Below, one piece after another: positions 1 to 6,832 of a DNA stretch of 7,733 bases. Below the pieces are notes generated by a model. That model did not search any database. It was not told where the DNA came from and saw only the letters and a list, made by a program, of their open reading frames with translations. Source of the DNA: Candidatus Omnitrophota bacterium. GTDB lineage: Bacteria; Omnitrophota; Omnitrophia; Omnitrophales; Aquincolibacteriaceae. The stretch covers positions 1 through 7,733 of the forward strand of contig JAHFHI010000054.1 in NCBI GenBank assembly GCA_023246995.1, given 5' to 3'. The translations under genes were made by a program, and so were the position numbers. Numbering within the stretch: the first letter of the stretch is position 1; every line of letters begins with the position of its first letter.

Positions 1-195
1 ATTCAGGGCGTGGCCCATGTGCAAAATGCCCGTGACGTTCGGCGGCGGGATCACGATCACGTAACGCCGGTCCCGATTTTTTTTCCCGGATCGGTCGCTT
101 TGCGGCTTGAAATAGCCTCGGGATTCCCAGAGCGAATACCACCGGGCCTCGACTTCCGCGGACTGATAACGGGGGCTTAACTCGACGGGTGACAT
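1..195 (-). CDS. valS: Valyl-tRNA synthetase, N-terminal part (runs off the left edge)
   Basis: Only the first 65 codons are present; the gene continues beyond position 1. The product charges tRNA-Val with valine in the cytoplasm. The visible part carries the N-terminal segment with [15 protein letters not shown] (residues 15-29), typical of ValRS, and then the class I signature [16 protein letters not shown] at residues 50-65. Its HMGH (59-62) is the ATP-binding HIGH motif, and PPPNVTG distinguishes ValRS from IleRS and LeuRS. The ATG at 195 is the only usable start: reading upstream in the same frame reaches the cimA TAG after 11 sense codons, none of them ATG, GTG or TTG. The ribosome-binding site is weak. 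The gap to cimA is 33 nt without a convincing terminator, so valS is probably read from the same transcript. Identity is secure; the rest of the protein cannot be judged. Confidence 0.93.
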   Translation of the reverse strand, partial: MSPVELSPRYQSAEVEARWYSLWESRGYFKPQSDRSGKKNRDRRYVIVIPPPNVTGILHMGHALN

Positions 196-228
196 GCGCG
201 GAAGATTGCCGAAAACGGGCTCTTCGGT

Positions 229-1788
229 CTATCCCTTCAGAAGTTTGTATTCAATGGCTTCGACCAGGGCGCGCCAGCTTGCTTCAATAATATTTTCATT
301 CACGCCCACGGTCGTCCAGGCCTTGTCTTGATCCTGAAATTCGATGAACACGCGGACCTTGGCCGCGGTTCCGGCCTCGGAATTAACGACACGCACCTTG
401 TAATCGGTCAAATGAATCTGATCGACGATGGGGTAAGAACTGCGCAGGGCCTCGCGAAGCGCGTGATCAAGCGCATTGACCGGCCCATCGCCTTCAGCCG
501 CCTTGAGGTGCTCGAGTCCTTTGGCCGTAAGCTTCACCTCGGCAATGGAAGTCGGCGTTGTGTCTCCGATATTTTCGGTCCGGACCGCGACCTTTTTGAT
601 TTCAAAAAATTTTTTTGACTTTCCCATCAGGCGGTGAACGAGAAGTTCAAAGCTCGCCTCCGCGGCCTCGAATTGATACCCCTCGCTTTCAAGCCTCTGG
701 ATCTCGGAGAGGATTTTGCGCGTCTCGGGCGACTCTTTTTCTAAATCCAGCTGAAGCTCCCGGGCCTTGAGCATGATATTGGTCTTGCCCCCGAGTTCGG
801 AGACAAGGTAACGGCGGTGATTGCCGACAAGTCTCGGGTCCATGTGTTCATAGGTCTTTGAATTTTTCATCATGGCGTTGATATGGACCCCGCCCTTGTG
901 GGCGAATGCCGAGCGGCCGGTAAAAGGCTGACTCGTCATGAGCGGCATGTTGCAGATCTCGGCCACATAATGGGAAACAGGCGCAAGTTCGCGCAGTTTG
1001 CTCACCGGGAGGCATTTGCGTTTCATTTTGAGCTGGAGGATGGGAATGATGCTCATCAAATTGGCATTCCCGCACCGCTCGCCGTAACCGTTCACCGTGC
1101 CCTGGACAAGGCTCACGCCCTCCCCCACGGCTTGAATGGAATTGGCGACTCCGAGCTCGGAGTCGTTGTGGCAGTGGATCCCGAGCGGCACTTTCACCGA
1201 ACGCTTGACGCGCAGAATCGCGTGGCGGATCTGGTGGGGAAGGGTCCCGCCGTTAGTGTCGCAAAGCGTGATATTGGAAGCCCCGGCCCGGGCCGCCTGC
1301 TGAAGGGTTTTAATCGCGTAGTCGGGGTTGGCGAGAAAACCGTCAAAAAAATGCTCGGCGTCATAAATGACTTCGCGTTTTTTGGACTTCAGGTAATGGA
1401 CCGTATCGTGGATCATCTGCAAATTTTCTTTAAGGGAGGTTCTAAAAACTTCGGTTACGTGGAAATCCCAGGACTTCCCAAAAATCGTGACGGTTTTCGT
1501 CTCGGCTTCAAGGAGCGCCTTGACATTGGCGTCCTCGCTCACGCGCGCGTGGGCCTTGCGGGTAGAGCCGAAAGCGGCGATTTTCGCGCGGCGGATACCT
1601 GCCTTTTTGATTTCCTTAAAAAAGGCGAGGTCCTTGGGGTTGGAACCGGGCCAGCCGCCTTCGATATAATGCATGCCGAACTCATCGAGCTTTTTGGCAA
1701 TCAAGACCTTGTCATGCACCGAAAGGCTGATCCCCTCCGACTGGCTCCCGTCCCTTAATGTCGTGTCGTACAAAAGAACCTGTCTCAT
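229..1788 (-). CDS. cimA: (R)-citramalate synthase
   Basis: Condenses acetyl-CoA and pyruvate to (R)-citramalate, the first step of the threonine-independent route to 2-oxobutyrate and isoleucine. The 519-residue length fits the long citramalate synthase family (the TIGR00977 type) rather than 2-isopropylmalate synthase. The N-terminal TIM barrel starts with LYDTTLRDGSQ (R12 and D13, catalytic and metal-binding), followed by YIEGGWPGSNPKD near residue 41, the metal motif HCHND (205-209) and NGYGERCGN (233-241). The last ~120 residues look like the LeuA-type regulatory/dimerisation domain, where isoleucine feedback would act. Two ATGs are possible: AGG at 1798-1800 lies 9 nt before the ATG at 1788 but only 3 nt before the one at 1794, so 1788 is preferred; the longer form adds Met-Ser. 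It lies 26 nt downstream of lysC and 33 nt upstream of valS. Function is well supported; isopropylmalate synthase is a less likely alternative. Confidence 0.93.
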   Translation of the reverse strand: MRQVLLYDTTLRDGSQSEGISLSVHDKVLIAKKLDEFGMHYIEGGWPGSNPKDLAFFKEIKKAGIRRAKIAAFGSTRKAHARVSEDANVKALLEAETKTVTIFGKSWDFHVTEVFRTSLKENLQMIHDTVHYLKSKKREVIYDAEHFFDGFLANPDYAIKTLQQAARAGASNITLCDTNGGTLPHQIRHAILRVKRSVKVPLGIHCHNDSELGVANSIQAVGEGVSLVQGTVNGYGERCGNANLMSIIPILQLKMKRKCLPVSKLRELAPVSHYVAEICNMPLMTSQPFTGRSAFAHKGGVHINAMMKNSKTYEHMDPRLVGNHRRYLVSELGGKTNIMLKARELQLDLEKESPETRKILSEIQRLESEGYQFEAAEASFELLVHRLMGKSKKFFEIKKVAVRTENIGDTTPTSIAEVKLTAKGLEHLKAAEGDGPVNALDHALREALRSSYPIVDQIHLTDYKVRVVNSEAGTAAKVRVFIEFQDQDKAWTTVGVNENIIEASWRALVEAIEYKLLKG

Positions 1789-1814
1789 GCTCATGCGCCT
1801 TTTTTTCTCAAACT

Positions 1815-2306
1815 TTATGACTTTTGATTTTTCTTACCGAGCTCAAACTCTCGATGAATTTCCCGAACCGCTTCCTTGCCCCGCTTCCCGTCGATGACGC
1901 AGGAAATCTTAATTTCGGAAGTCGAAATCATGTCAATGTTGATTTTCTTGCGCGCCAGGGCTGCGAACATGCGCGAGGCGATGCCGGAGTGGGACTTCAT
2001 CCCCACCCCGACCACGCTCACTTTGGCGATGTTCTGATCGCAGGCCACATCCCCGGCCCCAAGCTCGCTCGCGGCCTGTTTTAAAACCCCGAGGGCGCGG
2101 GAAAGTTCGTTTTTAAAAACCGTAAACGACATGTCCGTCATGTTGGTCTGGCTTTTGTTTTGAATGATCATGTCGATATTGACGTTGGCCTTGGCAAGTT
2201 TTTCGAAAATCCGCGCCGCCACTCCGGGCTTGTCAGGCACCCGAAAAATCGTCAGCTTAGCCTCGTCCTCGGCCAGCGCCACGCCGCTTACCATGATGTC
2301 TTCCAT
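1815..2306 (-). CDS. Possible in-frame aspartate kinase beta subunit (internal start in lysC)
   Basis: Seen: within lysC an ATG at 2304-2306 (codon 248) is preceded, after a 9-nt spacer, by AAAGGAG at 2316-2322, the best Shine-Dalgarno match noticed in the window. Translation from it would give a 163-residue protein containing only the two ACT domains. Known: aspartokinase II of Bacillus subtilis and LysC of Corynebacterium glutamicum are alpha2beta2 enzymes whose beta subunit is made from an internal start at about this place (near residues 246-250), with a beta subunit of about 163-172 residues. Inferred: the gene here makes both subunits. The purine-rich run also encodes Lys-Glu-Thr-Lys-Lys, so chance is possible, but spacing, frame and product size all agree. 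Confidence 0.6.
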   Translation of the reverse strand: MEDIMVSGVALAEDEAKLTIFRVPDKPGVAARIFEKLAKANVNIDMIIQNKSQTNMTDMSFTVFKNELSRALGVLKQAASELGAGDVACDQNIAKVSVVGVGMKSHSGIASRMFAALARKKINIDMISTSEIKISCVIDGKRGKEAVREIHREFELGKKNQKS

Positions 2307-3047
2307 TTTTTTGGTCTCCTTTGTAATCAGCGTCCCGCGATTTTCCGGGCGGAACGTATTGCGCACATAAATCGGAACGTTGTATTTTTTGCCGACCTCG
2401 ACCGATCGCGAATGCATCACCTTGGCCCCGAGCGAGGCGAGCTCGAGAATTTCGTCATAACTGATCTGGTCTATTTTCCGGGCCTCCGGAACGATTCTCG
2501 GGTCGGCCGTAAAAATGCCGTCGACATCCGTATAGATTTCGCAATATTTTGCTTTAAGCGCCTTGGCGATCGCCACCGCCGTAAGATCCGATCCTCCCCG
2601 GCCGAGCGTCGTAATTTCTTCCGAAACGGTCTTGCCCTGAAATCCCGCCACAATCACCACGTTCCCTTCGGCGAGCGCCTTGCGGATACGGCTCGTGTTG
2701 ATATCCAAAATCCGGGCCTTGGTGTGAAACCGGTCGGTAATGATCCCGACCTGCGGCCCCGTGAAGGATATGGCTTTCACGCCGTGCTGATGAATGGCGA
2801 TCGCCAGGAGCGCCACCGACACCTGCTCGCCGGTCGAAAGAAGCATGTCCATCTCGCGCTCGCTCGGATGCGCCGTGATCTTGTGGGCAAGGTCGATTAA
2901 TTCATCCGTCGTGTCCCCGAGAGCCGAGACCACGACCACGAGCTTATGCCCGGCGCGGCGCGACTTGGCTACAAGCCCGGCGACATGCCTGATTCTCTCG
3001 GCATTGGCCACGGAAGAGCCTCCGAATTTCTGAACCACAAGCGCCAT
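1815..3047 (-). CDS. lysC: Aspartate kinase with two C-terminal ACT domains
   Basis: Phosphorylates L-aspartate with ATP, the first committed step towards threonine, methionine, lysine and diaminopimelate. The 410-residue protein is the monofunctional kinase type without a fused homoserine dehydrogenase. The kinase domain (about 1-245) shows KFGGSS (7-12), STGEQVS (71-77), TTLGRGGSD (146-154) and YTDVDGIFTADPR (172-184). Two ACT domains follow, about 264-330 (VPDKPGVAARIFEKLA) and 342-405 (VVGVGMKSHSGIASRMF); they normally bind lysine and/or threonine for feedback inhibition. The ATG at 3047 was chosen because the protein then begins MALVVQKFGGSS as in the family; a longer frame from 3110 would overlap the upstream gene and add an unrelated basic leader. 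A GAGGT lies about 12 nt upstream. The gap to the apgM-like gene is 10 nt. A strong internal start exists at codon 248 (see the separate entry). Confidence 0.96.
   Translation of the reverse strand: MALVVQKFGGSSVANAERIRHVAGLVAKSRRAGHKLVVVVSALGDTTDELIDLAHKITAHPSEREMDMLLSTGEQVSVALLAIAIHQHGVKAISFTGPQVGIITDRFHTKARILDINTSRIRKALAEGNVVIVAGFQGKTVSEEITTLGRGGSDLTAVAIAKALKAKYCEIYTDVDGIFTADPRIVPEARKIDQISYDEILELASLGAKVMHSRSVEVGKKYNVPIYVRNTFRPENRGTLITKETKKMEDIMVSGVALAEDEAKLTIFRVPDKPGVAARIFEKLAKANVNIDMIIQNKSQTNMTDMSFTVFKNELSRALGVLKQAASELGAGDVACDQNIAKVSVVGVGMKSHSGIASRMFAALARKKINIDMISTSEIKISCVIDGKRGKEAVREIHREFELGKKNQKS
2304..2322 (-). promoter_or_regulatory. Internal ribosome-binding site and start codon in lysC
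   Basis: AAAGGAG (2316-2322) followed by the 9-nt spacer ACCAAAAAA and an ATG (2304-2306) in the lysC reading frame. The A-rich spacer should be little structured. This site would initiate the ACT-only beta product. It matches the anti-Shine-Dalgarno sequence better than the lysC start itself, where GAGGT sits about 12 nt from the ATG, so the short product could exceed the full-length one. Confidence 0.6.
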
Positions 3048-3057
3048 GTCTCTGGAC

Positions 3058-4293
3058 TTACCTCGCGCCTGCCGCCGCCTGGGCTTTGGTGCCCGCGCTT
3101 TCCGGAGCAATAAAAAACTTCAACAGCTCCTGGCCTTTTGAAATTTTAAGGGCGGATGCCTTGGCCGCCGATTCGCTGAAGCGGTCCACGTCGTCGGCCA
3201 TGATATTTTTTCCCGCGAGGGCAAAAGGAACCCAATCGCGCACATGCCGCCTGACTTTCCAGGGAAGCGCGTGGCAGGGGGTGATCAAGACACGCACGTC
3301 TTTTGCGCCTTCCATATATTCCCGGACTTTGGAAAGCACGTAGAAATCAAGCGCCTCAAGGGCGCCGATTTTCCCCTTGAAGTCGCCGGCCTGGGAAAAA
3401 AGGTCCGTGTCCTCGGCAAAAAAACAGGCGAAATCTTTTTCCTGCGCGGCCTGGATCAAAAGTTTTCCCATGGCTTCGTATTTTTCCTGCAGGCTTCCGG
3501 CCGGATGCACGTCAAGAACCGTCAGGCCCGCCAGGCGTCCCGCGCCCTTGGCATATTCCGTATCCGAGACCACCGCGCCCTGGAACCCGAAGCGGTCCTG
3601 AAATTTTTCGATCCTGGGTTTTGCCCCCTGTCCCCAGAGCCAAATCATGTTGGCGGGATTCTCGAAAAGGTCCACGCGCACCTGATTGACCTCATGGTCC
3701 TGCAAAAGAAGCCGGGCGTCGTACATGAGCTTGCGCAAAAGTTCTTCGCCGGGCCCCTTGGGCAGATGCGCTTCGGTTTTTTCACCCTGAATAAGCTCGG
3801 GCGCGGTTGTCTTGGCCGAAAGCGCCGCGATCCCATGGGCGTCTTTGATCACGGCAACATGCTTGTGCCGGCTCCCCGCGAAAAACCGCACGAAATCGCT
3901 CGCGACTTTTTTATTCAAAAAATTGATGAGCGCCTTGGCTTCCTTGGTGGCGATGCCGCCGGCCGTGGGATCGGCTAAAACACCCTCGGACTCGGTGATA
4001 AAATTCATGCGAAAGGGAATCTCATTGGCCTCGAGTTTGAGTTCCAAATTCGCCGCTTCAAGAGGCCCCCGGCCCGTATAGACCTTGTCGGCATCACAGC
4101 CGAGCAAATTCAGGAACGTGGCGTCAGAGGCCGGCTCAAGACGTTCCGGCACAAGCCGGACACTTCCGACTTTCCCGACCTTGGCAAAATGGTGCATGTT
4201 TGGAATTTTGGCCAGTTCAAGCGGGGTCTTGTCTCCGAGCTCCTCGGCCGGGTGGTCGGAAGCGCCCGGAATCGCAATTAAAATATATTTCAT
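3058..4293 (-). CDS. ApgM-like phosphomutase family protein, proposed alternative homoserine kinase
   Basis: This 411-residue protein belongs to the cofactor-independent phosphoglycerate mutase (ApgM) branch of the alkaline phosphatase superfamily. Family marks: DKTPLELAKIPNM (21-33), ASDATFLNLLGCD (55-67), TGRGPLEAA (73-81), FRMNFIT (94-100) and MIWLWGQG (216-223). Relatives next to hom and thrC in genomes without thrB have been proposed to act as homoserine kinase (the TIGR02535 concept), and the neighbours here fit exactly. Oddities, from alignment by memory: the first metal-ligand Asp is Pro9, the His of the family motif pDEaGH is Gln301 while Asp297 remains, and the Asp of DHpTP is Cys340 while His341 remains. 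Ser56 and His350 are kept. The tail after residue 395 is Ala-rich and probably disordered. GAGGT lies 7 nt before the ATG. It sits 36 nt after thrC and 10 nt before lysC. Family is secure; activity is doubtful. Confidence 0.85.
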   Translation of the reverse strand: MKYILIAIPGASDHPAEELGDKTPLELAKIPNMHHFAKVGKVGSVRLVPERLEPASDATFLNLLGCDADKVYTGRGPLEAANLELKLEANEIPFRMNFITESEGVLADPTAGGIATKEAKALINFLNKKVASDFVRFFAGSRHKHVAVIKDAHGIAALSAKTTAPELIQGEKTEAHLPKGPGEELLRKLMYDARLLLQDHEVNQVRVDLFENPANMIWLWGQGAKPRIEKFQDRFGFQGAVVSDTEYAKGAGRLAGLTVLDVHPAGSLQEKYEAMGKLLIQAAQEKDFACFFAEDTDLFSQAGDFKGKIGALEALDFYVLSKVREYMEGAKDVRVLITPCHALPWKVRRHVRDWVPFALAGKNIMADDVDRFSESAAKASALKISKGQELLKFFIAPESAGTKAQAAAGAR

Positions 4294-4329
4294 GTTATTA
4301 ACCTCGTTTCTTGGATGAATTTCAGAACT

Positions 4330-5412
4330 TTAATGCACGGCTTCTTTGACGCGGTCAAGTTCGGGCTCAATGATTTCGATTTTGTCGTCAAAACTAAGCG
4401 CGTAGTCGGGATCTTTCAGGCCGGAACCGGTCAGGGTGATCACGATCCTCGTATTCTCCTTAAAAAATCCCCGGCCCGCGAGTTTGCGCACGCCCGCCAC
4501 GGCCGCGGCCGAAGCCGGCTCGGCAAACACGCCCTCCCGCTCCGCGATAAAACGATAAGCCCGGGTGATTTCCTCATCGGTCACGGCCTCGATCAGCCCG
4601 CCGGACTCATCCCGGGCCTGGAGCGCGCCCTGCCAGCTTGCGGGGTTCCCGATCCGGATCGCGGTCGCAATCGTCTCCGGCTTTTCAATGGGCCGCCCTT
4701 CCACGATCGGGGCCGAACCTGCGGCCTGAAACCCGAGCATCAGGGGAAGAATCTCGGACTTACCGGCGCGCTTGTATTCCTTGTAACCCTTCCAGTAAGC
4801 CGTAATATTCCCGGCATTACCGACCGGGATGGCGTGATACTCGGGCGCGTCCCCCAAATCATCGACGATTTCGAAAGCCGCTGTTTTTTGCCCTTCAATC
4901 CGGTAGGGGTTGATCGAATTAACAAGCTTAATCCGGCCATCGCGGGTCATCTGCTTGACCAGTTCAAGGGCCTGATCAAAATTGCCCTTAATCATGAGTA
5001 CTTTGGCGCCGTAGCGGTAGGCCTGCAAAAGTTTCCCCTTGGCAATTTTTCCTTCAGGAATCAGAACATAACACTTGAGCCCGCAGCGCGAGGCAAAGGC
5101 TGCGGCGGAGGCCGAGGTGTTCCCGGTCGAAGCGCACATCACGGCTTGAGCCCCTTCTTCAACGGCCTTGGAAATGGCCATGGTCATGCCCCGGTCCTTG
5201 AACGATCCGGTGGGATTCAGCCCCTCAAACTTGTAATAAATGCGCACGTTCTTCAAGCCGAGCTCGGCCGGAAGCGCTTCGGCCAGGATGAGCGGCGTGT
5301 TGCCCTCGTTTAAGGAAATAATGGGCGTGGCTTCCGAGACCGGCAGAAATTCCTGATAGCGCTCAATAATCCCGATTTTCTTGACCGCGTATTTTTTTAC
5401 CACGTCACGCAT
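4330..5412 (-). CDS. thrC: Threonine synthase
   Basis: Converts O-phospho-L-homoserine to L-threonine using pyridoxal phosphate, the last step of threonine synthesis. At 360 residues it is the short bacterial/archaeal (Bacillus-like) type. Visible marks: LNEGNTPL (34-41), the PLP-lysine motif [11 protein letters not shown] (66-76, Lys72 forming the Schiff base), ASTGNTSAS (94-102), the phosphate-cup loop VGNAGN (197-202), FAEPASAAA (296-304) and TLTGSGLKD (326-334). The ATG at 5412 overlaps the hom stop by 8 nt, but AAGGAG directly abuts this ATG with no spacer. A GTG at 5401-5403 (codon 4) has the same AAGGAG at 9-nt spacing and may be the true start, making a 357-residue protein and leaving 1 nt after hom. 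Either way translation is probably coupled to hom. Its substrate must come from a homoserine kinase, which here can only be the ApgM-like neighbour or a gene outside the window. Confidence 0.96.
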   Translation of the reverse strand: MRDVVKKYAVKKIGIIERYQEFLPVSEATPIISLNEGNTPLILAEALPAELGLKNVRIYYKFEGLNPTGSFKDRGMTMAISKAVEEGAQAVMCASTGNTSASAAAFASRCGLKCYVLIPEGKIAKGKLLQAYRYGAKVLMIKGNFDQALELVKQMTRDGRIKLVNSINPYRIEGQKTAAFEIVDDLGDAPEYHAIPVGNAGNITAYWKGYKEYKRAGKSEILPLMLGFQAAGSAPIVEGRPIEKPETIATAIRIGNPASWQGALQARDESGGLIEAVTDEEITRAYRFIAEREGVFAEPASAAAVAGVRKLAGRGFFKENTRIVITLTGSGLKDPDYALSFDDKIEIIEPELDRVKEAVH

Positions 5413-5420
5413 CTCCTTCG
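5401..5420 (-). promoter_or_regulatory. thrC ribosome-binding site at the hom/thrC junction (decides start)
   Basis: On the minus strand the junction reads GAAGGAGATGCGTGACGTG. The AAGGAG touches the ATG (5410-5412), which is too close for normal initiation, but stands 9 nt before an in-frame GTG (5401-5403). The hom TGA stop (5405-5407) lies between the two candidate starts. The site favours GTG initiation with translational coupling to hom, although ATG initiation cannot be excluded. Confidence 0.55.
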
Positions 5421-6697
5421 ATGCGCAGCACCTGGGACTTGCCCCGGACGCCGTTTAACCGGTCGATGCGGGTGATGGCCTGCCGCACATTTTTTTCATG
5501 CGCGTGATGGGTCAGAAGAATCAAAGGCACGATGCTGCCCGCGCTGCGTTCTTTTTGAATGACATCCGAGATACTGATCTTGTGGCCGCCTAAGACTTGG
5601 GCGATCTTGGCCAGAACCCCGGGCCTGTCCACCACATGAAAACGCAGATAATAGCGCGACTGAATCGAAGAAATACTTTTGATCACGAGATTTTTCCGGA
5701 TCGCGCGCATCGGCGCCGTAGTCGCGCTGAAACGCCCGGGCTGCTTGGCGATATCGACAAGATCGCTTATCACCGCGCTTGCCGTGGGCCTGGCCCCGGC
5801 CCCGCGGCCGTAGAAAAGCACGTCGCCCACTTCATCGCCGTGAAGCATGACGGCGTTAAAGGACCTGTTCACGTTGGCCAAAATATGTTTTTCGGGAAGA
5901 AGCGCGGGCTGGACCCTGGCCTCAAGACCGTCTGCGCCAAGCTTAGCAATGGCGAGCAGTTTGATTCTGTATCCGAACTCCTCGGCAAAAGCAATGTCCT
6001 CGCCCCGGATCCGCGAAATCCCCTCGCAATAAATGTCCGGGAAATGTACCCGGCCCCCGAAAGCGAATCGGGCAAGCACCGCAAGCTTGTGGGCCGCGTC
6101 AATGCCTTCGATATCAAGGGTCGGATCGGCCTCGGCATAACCTTTGGCCTGGGCCTCGGAGAGCGCCTGCTTGAAATCAATTTTTTTCTCGCTCATGGCC
6201 GTCAGGATGTAATTGCTTGTTCCGTTGATGATGGAATGAATGGCGTCAATCTGATTTCCCACGAGGCCTTCGCGCAAGGCTTTAATGACCGGAATGCCTC
6301 CGCCCACGCTCGCCTCAAAACAAACCGCCCGGTTCATCTGGTGGGCAAGCTCAAAAACCTCATCGCCGTGTTCGGCCAGAAGGGCTTTGTTGGCCGTCAC
6401 CACATGCTTGCCCTGGCGGAGGGCGTCAAGGACCAGGCTTTTGGCCTCGATCGTACCGCCGATCAGCTCCACCACCACATCCACCGAAGGATCGCGCACC
6501 AGGCTTTCAGCCTCCGTGAAAAGGCTTGGAGGGATCCGGACCGGCCGTTTCTTCTTGCGGCTGCGGACCGCAACCCCGGCAAGCTCGAAGGAAACACCGA
6601 TCTCGGTTTCAAAAAATCTTTTTTTGGCCGTGAGGAGCGAAAAAAATCCGCTTCCGACCTGCCCGCAGCCCAAAAGGCCCACACGGAGCGTTTTCAT
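5405..6697 (-). CDS. hom: Homoserine dehydrogenase with C-terminal ACT domain
   Basis: Reduces aspartate semialdehyde to homoserine with NAD(P)H, the branch-point step to threonine and methionine. The 430-residue length is typical of the monofunctional enzyme. Domains: an N-terminal Rossmann fold with [12 protein letters not shown] (6-17); [11 protein letters not shown] (98-108) with Lys104 at the cofactor/active site; the substrate domain with [12 protein letters not shown] (127-138), INGTSNYI (157-164) and [19 protein letters not shown] (186-204), which includes the catalytic Lys204; and an ACT domain at about 348-425 ([15 protein letters not shown]) for likely threonine feedback. The ATG at 6697 has AAAGG 8 nt upstream and starts right at the Rossmann strand. 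It is the first gene of the minus-strand operon, about 41 nt downstream of the predicted transcription start. It overlaps or nearly touches thrC. Confidence 0.97.
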   Translation of the reverse strand: MKTLRVGLLGCGQVGSGFFSLLTAKKRFFETEIGVSFELAGVAVRSRKKKRPVRIPPSLFTEAESLVRDPSVDVVVELIGGTIEAKSLVLDALRQGKHVVTANKALLAEHGDEVFELAHQMNRAVCFEASVGGGIPVIKALREGLVGNQIDAIHSIINGTSNYILTAMSEKKIDFKQALSEAQAKGYAEADPTLDIEGIDAAHKLAVLARFAFGGRVHFPDIYCEGISRIRGEDIAFAEEFGYRIKLLAIAKLGADGLEARVQPALLPEKHILANVNRSFNAVMLHGDEVGDVLFYGRGAGARPTASAVISDLVDIAKQPGRFSATTAPMRAIRKNLVIKSISSIQSRYYLRFHVVDRPGVLAKIAQVLGGHKISISDVIQKERSAGSIVPLILLTHHAHEKNVRQAITRIDRLNGVRGKSQVLRIEGDA

Positions 6698-6744
6698 CTT
6701 CCTAACCTTTGATAGGGTTTTAAGTTAAGCGAAAAAAGCGAGTT

Positions 6745-6773
6745 AGTATAGCCCAGCACCCCTTAAAAAGCAA
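6745..6773 (-). promoter_or_regulatory. Sigma70-like promoter for the hom-thrC-apgM-lysC-cimA-valS unit
   Basis: On the minus strand TTGCTT (6768-6773) is followed by a 17-nt spacer and TATACT (6745-6750). The -10 box matches the consensus at 5 of 6 bases, the -35 at 3 of 6, and the spacing is ideal. The predicted transcription start, near 6738, leaves a leader of about 41 nt before hom. That is too short for a lysine riboswitch, T-box or threonine attenuator, and no leader peptide is seen. Regulation is therefore more likely by protein binding at the promoter and by feedback on the ACT domains. Confidence 0.6.
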
Positions 6774-6778
6774 ACCGC

Positions 6779-6808
6779 TTGACGGAGGCCCCCCAAGTCT
6801 CCTATTCT
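6779..6808 (+). promoter_or_regulatory. Sigma70-like promoter for the small exported protein gene
   Basis: TTGACG (6779-6784; 5 of 6 consensus bases) is followed by an 18-nt spacer and TATTCT (6803-6808; 4 of 6). The predicted start near 6815 leaves a leader of about 18 nt that contains the AAGGA ribosome-binding site (6821-6825). Its -35 box is separated by only 5 nt from the -35 box of the divergent hom promoter. Confidence 0.55.
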
Positions 6809-6832
6809 ACGGACATCAAAAAGGAATAAGCC

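Noticed and set aside
196..228. Possible terminator between cimA and valS (CCGAA/TTCGG hairpin)
   Set aside because: The stem is only 5 bp with a 9-nt loop and is not followed by a T run, so it does not look like an intrinsic terminator.
193..231. cimA and valS are in the same frame, separated only by TAG and 11 sense codons, hinting at a readthrough fusion
   Set aside because: Both proteins have normal ends for their families, the linker has no conserved features, and one in three gaps would be in frame by chance.
1640..1670. Antisense promoter inside cimA: TTGGAA, a 19-nt spacer, then a perfect TATAAT on the plus strand
   Set aside because: The spacer is longer than usual, the site lies within well-conserved coding sequence (TATAAT falls over codons for His-Tyr-Ile), and no gene follows it on that strand.
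883..1758. Plus-strand open frame of 291 codons antisense to cimA
   Set aside because: It is the shadow of the well-supported cimA frame; the translation has no recognisable motif and there is no ribosome-binding site. The other long antisense frames at 2160-2900, 3244-3978, 4315-5313 and 5597-6712 are rejected for the same reason.
3048..3110. Longer lysC start at 3110 giving a 21-residue basic leader
   Set aside because: It overlaps the 3' end of the apgM-like gene, the leader is arginine-rich out-of-frame translation of that gene's tail, and the family starts at MALVVQKFGG.
6698..6738. Riboswitch, T-box or leader-peptide attenuator upstream of hom
   Set aside because: The predicted leader is only about 41 nt. 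It has at best a 4-bp hairpin (CCTA/TAGG), no run of Thr or Ile codons and no terminator.
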